Origin: Thermodesulfobacteriota bacterium
Lineage (GTDB): Bacteria > Desulfobacterota_D > UBA1144 > Nemesobacterales > UBA2774
Direction: 5' to 3'
Assembly (NCBI GenBank): GCA_040754335.1
Contig: JBFMCV010000005.1
Span: forward strand, 1-64,000
Length of the DNA: 64,000 nucleotides
Position 1 is the stretch's first letter. Each line of letters begins with the position of its first letter. A program made the position numbers and the translations under genes. Below the pieces are notes generated by a model, which worked only from the letters and a program-made list of their open reading frames with translations, made no database searches and was not told the DNA's origin. This document shows, one piece after another, positions 60,805-64,000 of this stretch.

Positions 60805-61863
60805 TTAATGCCGGCCGTTGCCGCGGCGAGACTCCAGATCGAGTAGCCATTTTTTTCTGTAAATGCCCCCGCCGTAGCCGACCAATTGAGCGTTGGAGCC
60901 GATTACCCTATGGCAGGGAATAATAATGGCCACGCGGTTCTCCCCGTTGGCGGAAGCGACCGCTCTCACGCCCTTCGGATTGCCCACGGCTATGGCCTGC
61001 TGCTTGTACGTCCTGGTCTCCCCGTAGGGTATTTCCTGCAGGACTTTCCAGACCGATCGCTGAAAGTCAGTGCCGGGCGTGTGCAACGGGACGGTAAACT
61101 GCCGTCTCGTCCCCGCGAAATATTCCGACAGCTCCGATTGAACCTGACCCAGATGGTCATTTTTCCCCGGCAAAATGACGGCGTCGAGCCCCCTGCACAG
61201 GTCTTTGAACTCCGTCTCCAGCATTTTCCTGTCTGTAAACTCAAGGAGACATATGCCCTCCCCGGTAGCGCAGGCGAACATGGGGCCTATGGGTGTCGTA
61301 AAGCGGGCTATGTTGATCGTAGTCTTGTGTTTGCTCTCGGATGCGGGGCCGCCGAATATCGACCGGCAGCTGTCGTTAAATCCGCTAAGTGAGCCGTACC
61401 CGCTGCTGAATGCCGAGCTCGTGATAGTCTCGCCCCTTTTAATGTCATTGAACGCGCTGTTGATCCGCAGCATCCGCTGATACGCCTGGAAAGTCATGTT
61501 GTGATGTTTTTTAAACCACCGTCTGATCTGATTGGGCTCGACGCCCCTCTCGTACAAATCGTTATCCTTGATTCTAAGGTATGGGTTCTCATGGAGCTCG
61601 GCCAGAAGAGATTCGATATAGCCCGGGGTTTCGTCCATTTTTTCCATAGGCTTGCATATCTTGCATGGCCTGTAGCCGTGCTGTACGGCCTCACCGGCGG
61701 TATCGAAAAAGAGGACATTTTCGGGCTTCGGCTTCCTCGCGCGGCATGAAGGGCGGCAGAAAATTCCGGTCGACTTAACGGCCGTAACGAATACGCCTTC
61801 ATACAATTTGCTTTGCTTGCCTATGGCGTCGTATTTATCCCGGAAAGTCAGTTCGTTTTTCAT
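60805..61863 (-). CDS. ada: Bifunctional Ada: DNA-binding regulator and methyltransferase
   Basis: A 352-residue Ada-type protein: the N-terminal Zn/methyl-phosphotriester domain with Cys36, Cys40, Cys67 and Cys70 (GIFCRPSC, PCKIC), the AraC-like HTH (about 85-172), and the C-terminal O6-methylguanine methyltransferase with active Cys317 in PCHRVIG and the GETRTYKQQAIAVGNPKGVRAVASA arginine finger. It is self-methylated at Cys36 or similar and then activates its own regulon. It accepts methyl from O6-MeG and phosphotriesters. Convergent with nnrS. Confidence 0.96.
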   Translation of the reverse strand: MKNELTFRDKYDAIGKQSKLYEGVFVTAVKSTGIFCRPSCRARKPKPENVLFFDTAGEAVQHGYRPCKICKPMEKMDETPGYIESLLAELHENPYLRIKDNDLYERGVEPNQIRRWFKKHHNMTFQAYQRMLRINSAFNDIKRGETITSSAFSSGYGSLSGFNDSCRSIFGGPASESKHKTTINIARFTTPIGPMFACATGEGICLLEFTDRKMLETEFKDLCRGLDAVILPGKNDHLGQVQSELSEYFAGTRRQFTVPLHTPGTDFQRSVWKVLQEIPYGETRTYKQQAIAVGNPKGVRAVASANGENRVAIIIPCHRVIGSNAQLVGYGGGIYRKKWLLDLESRRGNGRH

Positions 61864-61937
61864 ACGATTAAGTATTAAGGAGTCAGCGTGAAATGGCTAC
61901 CGAAATATTGACAACTTAATTCGAATGCTCTGCGCAG

Positions 61938-62876
61938 TCACGGAAGCTTGTCGCGCTCGAGCGCGGGGCGGTCCCACTTCGCGAGATCCGCAGCCGCTTC
62001 GTATGTGCATTGGAGGAAGTCGAGAAGCACAGCATCGGGCTTCCCGGCACTTTTCACCTCGTCATAAGGAAGGAGGAACTCCCCGAGGTCAGCGCTGTAG
62101 AAAGCGCCTTTCGGCTTAACAGGGGCGTCCTTGAACCCTTCGGGGGCCGGGTAGGCGTATGAGTAGTAGACCGGATAGGGCACGGGGCCCCCGCCTGGCC
62201 AGAAGCCGCAGCTGCTCACCTCGTGCGAGTACGCCTCGCGCGCGACGACGTCGGGGAGGTGAGGAACCCCTCCTGGGTGCGGCGGGGCGGTGCGGCCGGA
62301 AAACCTGGTCACGGCCATGTCGAAGCTCCCCCAGAAGAAATGCACCGGGCTGCACTTGCCGATGAAGTGCGAGCGGAACTCCTTGAACATGCGGTCCGTC
62401 TGGACGAGGATGCGCCAGAAGCGGTTTGCGTATTCGGGGTCGTACGATTTATGCGTGACATCCTTCTCAAACGGGATAGGGTCCTGTACCTCGTTCGGCA
62501 GAGTGTGAATGCGAACATCGAGACCCAGGCCGTGGAGTGTGGACATAACCTCGCCGTAAAAATCTGATACAGTGCGCGGGCGGAGTTCGATAAAGCGGAC
62601 GTCGCCGCCGCTCGTCATTATCACGAGCTTCTGGTCTATGAAGTCGAAATCGATCTGAAAAGTCCTCTCGCCGTACGGAATTGGCGATGTAGTCAGACCG
62701 CGGCTTGTCACATAGAGCGTCACGTGCCATGAATGGTTGACCCACGGGGTCAGTGCGAACCTGACCTTGCCTACGATCTGAGTCCACATGTGGAGTGTGG
62801 CATACGTGTCTTTCCATTCGTCGAGCGGCAAGCTCGGCCACGCCTCTCTGCGCTGCGTTCTACGTTCTGACGGCAT
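61938..62876 (-). CDS. DUF5996 family protein
   Basis: A 312-residue cytosolic protein matching DUF5996: EAWPSLPLDEWKDTYATLHMWTQIVGKVRFALTPWVNHSWHVTLYVTSRGLTT, LVIMTSGGDVRFIELRPRTVSDFY, SPVHFFWGSFDMAVTRFSGR and the C-terminal GEFLLPYDEV. Function is not established; it is sometimes called a conserved hypothetical in many bacteria. Downstream of the PCu(A)C gene on the same strand, with a GC-rich hairpin between. High confidence in family only. Confidence 0.85.
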   Translation of the reverse strand: MPSERRTQRREAWPSLPLDEWKDTYATLHMWTQIVGKVRFALTPWVNHSWHVTLYVTSRGLTTSPIPYGERTFQIDFDFIDQKLVIMTSGGDVRFIELRPRTVSDFYGEVMSTLHGLGLDVRIHTLPNEVQDPIPFEKDVTHKSYDPEYANRFWRILVQTDRMFKEFRSHFIGKCSPVHFFWGSFDMAVTRFSGRTAPPHPGGVPHLPDVVAREAYSHEVSSCGFWPGGGPVPYPVYYSYAYPAPEGFKDAPVKPKGAFYSADLGEFLLPYDEVKSAGKPDAVLLDFLQCTYEAAADLAKWDRPALERDKLP

Positions 62877-62940
62877 AACGCACCTCCGTCACTTGCATAT
62901 GCGTATTTATATGCAGTATAGCACAATGATGGAACGTCAG

Positions 62941-62957
62941 GCGCGGTTACTCCGCGC
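62941..62957. terminator. GC-rich hairpin between PCu(A)C and DUF5996 genes
   Basis: GCGCGG (62941-62946) and CCGCGC (62952-62957) form a 6-bp perfect stem with a TTACT loop. It is followed on the plus strand by TTCTTAT, but on the minus strand, where both flanking genes run, there is no T tract. It may be a weak terminator or pause site only. Confidence 0.3.
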
Positions 62958-62996
62958 TTCTTATACAGTCATCCCCATCCGGTCACGAAGCAAACC

Positions 62997-63431
62997 TTAC
63001 TCGCCGAGCTTCTTGACCGGGGCCTCGACCTTCACATCGCCGGCGTTCTCGAACTTGAGGTCGAGCCCGATCTTCGCTTTCCCGGTGACGGGTTCTTTCA
63101 AGTCCATGAGCATGATGTGAGTGCCGCCCGGCTTGAGCACGACGCTCTTCCCCGCCGGGATGACGAGCGCATCGACCATATTCATCCTCGCGACGCCCTG
63201 ATCGTCGACGACCGTCTCGTGGATCATAGTGCTCCCCGAAATGCTGCTCGTAACGCTCAAGAGCTTGTCGTCCGACGTCCCTTCATTCTTTATCGTCATG
63301 TAAGCCGCGGCCACGGGGGAAGAAGGCGGGACTTCGCCCACCCAGGCTCCTTCCACCACGACCTTGCTCTCGGCGAATGACAATCCAGTCAAAAGAAATA
63401 ACACAGCAACAGAAAACACGTACTTTCTCAT
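62997..63431 (-). CDS. Copper chaperone PCu(A)C
   Basis: A periplasmic copper chaperone (DUF461) that delivers Cu(I) to CuA of cytochrome oxidase. I chose ATG 63431, giving 144 residues, because AAAGGAGATTGAA immediately precedes it and the signal peptide (MRKYVFSVAVLFLLTGLSFA-ES) then starts normally; the frame opens 33 nt earlier. Copper ligands follow the family pattern: His in MIHETVV, Met in GVARMNMV, and His/Met in GGTHIMLMDL. Whether SCO or CtaG-type partners exist cannot be seen. Confidence 0.93.
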   Translation of the reverse strand: MRKYVFSVAVLFLLTGLSFAESKVVVEGAWVGEVPPSSPVAAAYMTIKNEGTSDDKLLSVTSSISGSTMIHETVVDDQGVARMNMVDALVIPAGKSVVLKPGGTHIMLMDLKEPVTGKAKIGLDLKFENAGDVKVEAPVKKLGE

Positions 63432-63532
63432 TTCAATCTCCTTTGCAATATGATTTATTTTCAATCAATCCTTGAGGAAGCCGGGCCGCGACATCCCGGC
63501 CTGGCAAACTTATCAAGTCTAACATCATAACC

Positions 63533-64000
63533 TCACTTATACGGGAAGTGATAAAAGACCGAAGCTATCAGCCTGACCTCGAATTCCTCGTCGTGTGTGA
63601 CGGGGAAGCCCGCGCCGAAGCCTACGTGGAGCTCCTGGCTCTTGAACGGCTTGAACTTGACGCCGGGGTCGATGTTGAGGACGGACTCGCCTTCCTCCTC
63701 GCCGCTTAGCACCGTTTCGCCGTCGAACTCGAGCAGCACCTCGAGCCAGTCGGTCGCATGAACGAGCGTCGAGAGGTTGTAGCCGAGCTCGTTGCCCTCG
63801 TCCTGGCCGCCCTTCTGATTTACCGGGATGCCGAGATGAAGGAACGAGACTACTTCGAGTATCTTGTACTTCCAGCCGAATGACAGAAAGGGCTCGATCT
63901 CGAATATGTTGTCGCTGCCTATGCCCTTGTCATCGTCCCCGGTCGGAAGCCCGAACTCGAGCCCTCCGCCGAGGAGGACGCCGTATTCCTCTAAAATGAA
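63533..64000 (-). CDS. Outer-membrane beta-barrel-like protein, C-terminal part (runs off window)
   Basis: The last 155 residues of a protein starting beyond base 64000. The frame is open without a stop to the window edge and starts here with EEYGVLLGGGLEFGLPTGDD. Many Gly/Asp turns alternate with amphipathic strands (FEIEPFLSFGWKYKILE, LVHATDWLEVLLEFDG), ending in EVRLIASVFYHFPYK with a terminal aromatic, typical of outer-membrane barrels. The GLPTGDDD and FGFP/GAGFPV features resemble the 51848-52732 protein and other copper- or iron-transport-related barrels. It lies 101 nt before the PCu(A)C gene, so it is perhaps part of the same metal-uptake group. Confidence 0.7.
   Translation of the reverse strand, partial: FILEEYGVLLGGGLEFGLPTGDDDKGIGSDNIFEIEPFLSFGWKYKILEVVSFLHLGIPVNQKGGQDEGNELGYNLSTLVHATDWLEVLLEFDGETVLSGEEEGESVLNIDPGVKFKPFKSQELHVGFGAGFPVTHDEEFEVRLIASVFYHFPYK

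Noticed and set aside
60798-60815. Hairpin at the nnrS/ada junction as terminator
   Set aside because: The stem is only 5 bp with an 8-nt loop, lies partly in the ada stop codon and lacks a T tract on either strand.
1-64000. Transposase, phage or integrase genes
   Set aside because: None seen. The tRNA-locus inserts and intergenic repeats are without any recombinase frame in this window.

Overview
This window looks like a chromosomal segment from a Gram-negative (diderm) bacterium of moderate-to-high GC. The diderm call rests on an MlaE-type permease with an overlapping lipoprotein gene, two outer-membrane beta-barrel-like proteins, a YidC with a large periplasmic domain, and several Sec-signal proteins. 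Native genes use AGG arginine codons heavily. The mix of nitrilase-like enzymes, acyl-CoA enzymes, an LLM-type oxidoreductase and a very large PAS/GAF hybrid kinase resembles uncultured deltaproteobacterial or Dadabacteria-like lineages. That placement is an inference, and the sequence does not fix a taxon.

Layout. 0-5 kb: groES and the start of groEL, a TsaC/Sua5 tRNA-modification enzyme without a normal start codon, a DUF1015 protein, and a LemA/DUF2207 pair. 5-15 kb: a 1431-residue hybrid histidine kinase, LepA, a ThDP lyase-like enzyme and the first nitrilase-family enzyme. 15-23 kb: phosphohexomutase, trpE and trpG, and two tandem acyl-CoA ligase paralogues, each with its own promoter. 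23-28 kb: tadA and the classical rpmH-rnpA-yidD-yidC-jag block. 28-33 kb: lytic transglycosylase, LLM oxidoreductase, second nitrilase and nicotinate phosphoribosyltransferase. 33-37 kb: a GEMM-like riboswitch ahead of an envelope protein gene, the MlaE/lipoprotein pair, and an AT-rich insert with a frameshifted membrane-protein gene. 37-49 kb: gltX, a 3-hydroxyacyl-CoA dehydrogenase, coaE, a complete three-subunit acyl-CoA carboxylase operon, rsmA, a diguanylate cyclase, ftsB, an MBL hydrolase and acylphosphatase. 50-56 kb: threonine synthase, an outer-membrane protein, thiE and leuS. 56-64 kb: a type 4 uracil-DNA glycosylase overlapping tRNA-Arg(CCG), two small cassette-like inserts bounded by copies of the tRNA 3' end, a stand-alone LigD phosphoesterase, OsmC, NnrS, Ada, DUF5996, a PCu(A)C copper chaperone and a partial outer-membrane protein.

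The genes are mostly housekeeping (translation, membrane insertion, Trp/Thr/thiamine/NAD/CoA synthesis) plus acyl-CoA metabolism and signalling. The diguanylate cyclase has an intact RxxD inhibitory site, and the GEMM-like leader keeps the c-di-GMP-type G, so both ends of a c-di-GMP circuit are probably present.

The most unusual structures are: (1) at the tRNA-Arg locus, a perfect 47-bp copy and a degenerate 22-nt copy of the tRNA 3' end, each lying just after the stop codon of one small foreign-looking gene, so the array reads like gene cassettes using a tRNA end as recombination site; (2) a mosaic family of non-coding intergenic repeats filling the large gaps at 28.4, 33.6, 40.3 and 49.7 kb; (3) the GEMM-like riboswitch at 32.88-32.96 kb; (4) recurrent leaderless or very short-leader promoters (rpmH, a small ORF at 27.3 kb, gltX, coaE, thrC).
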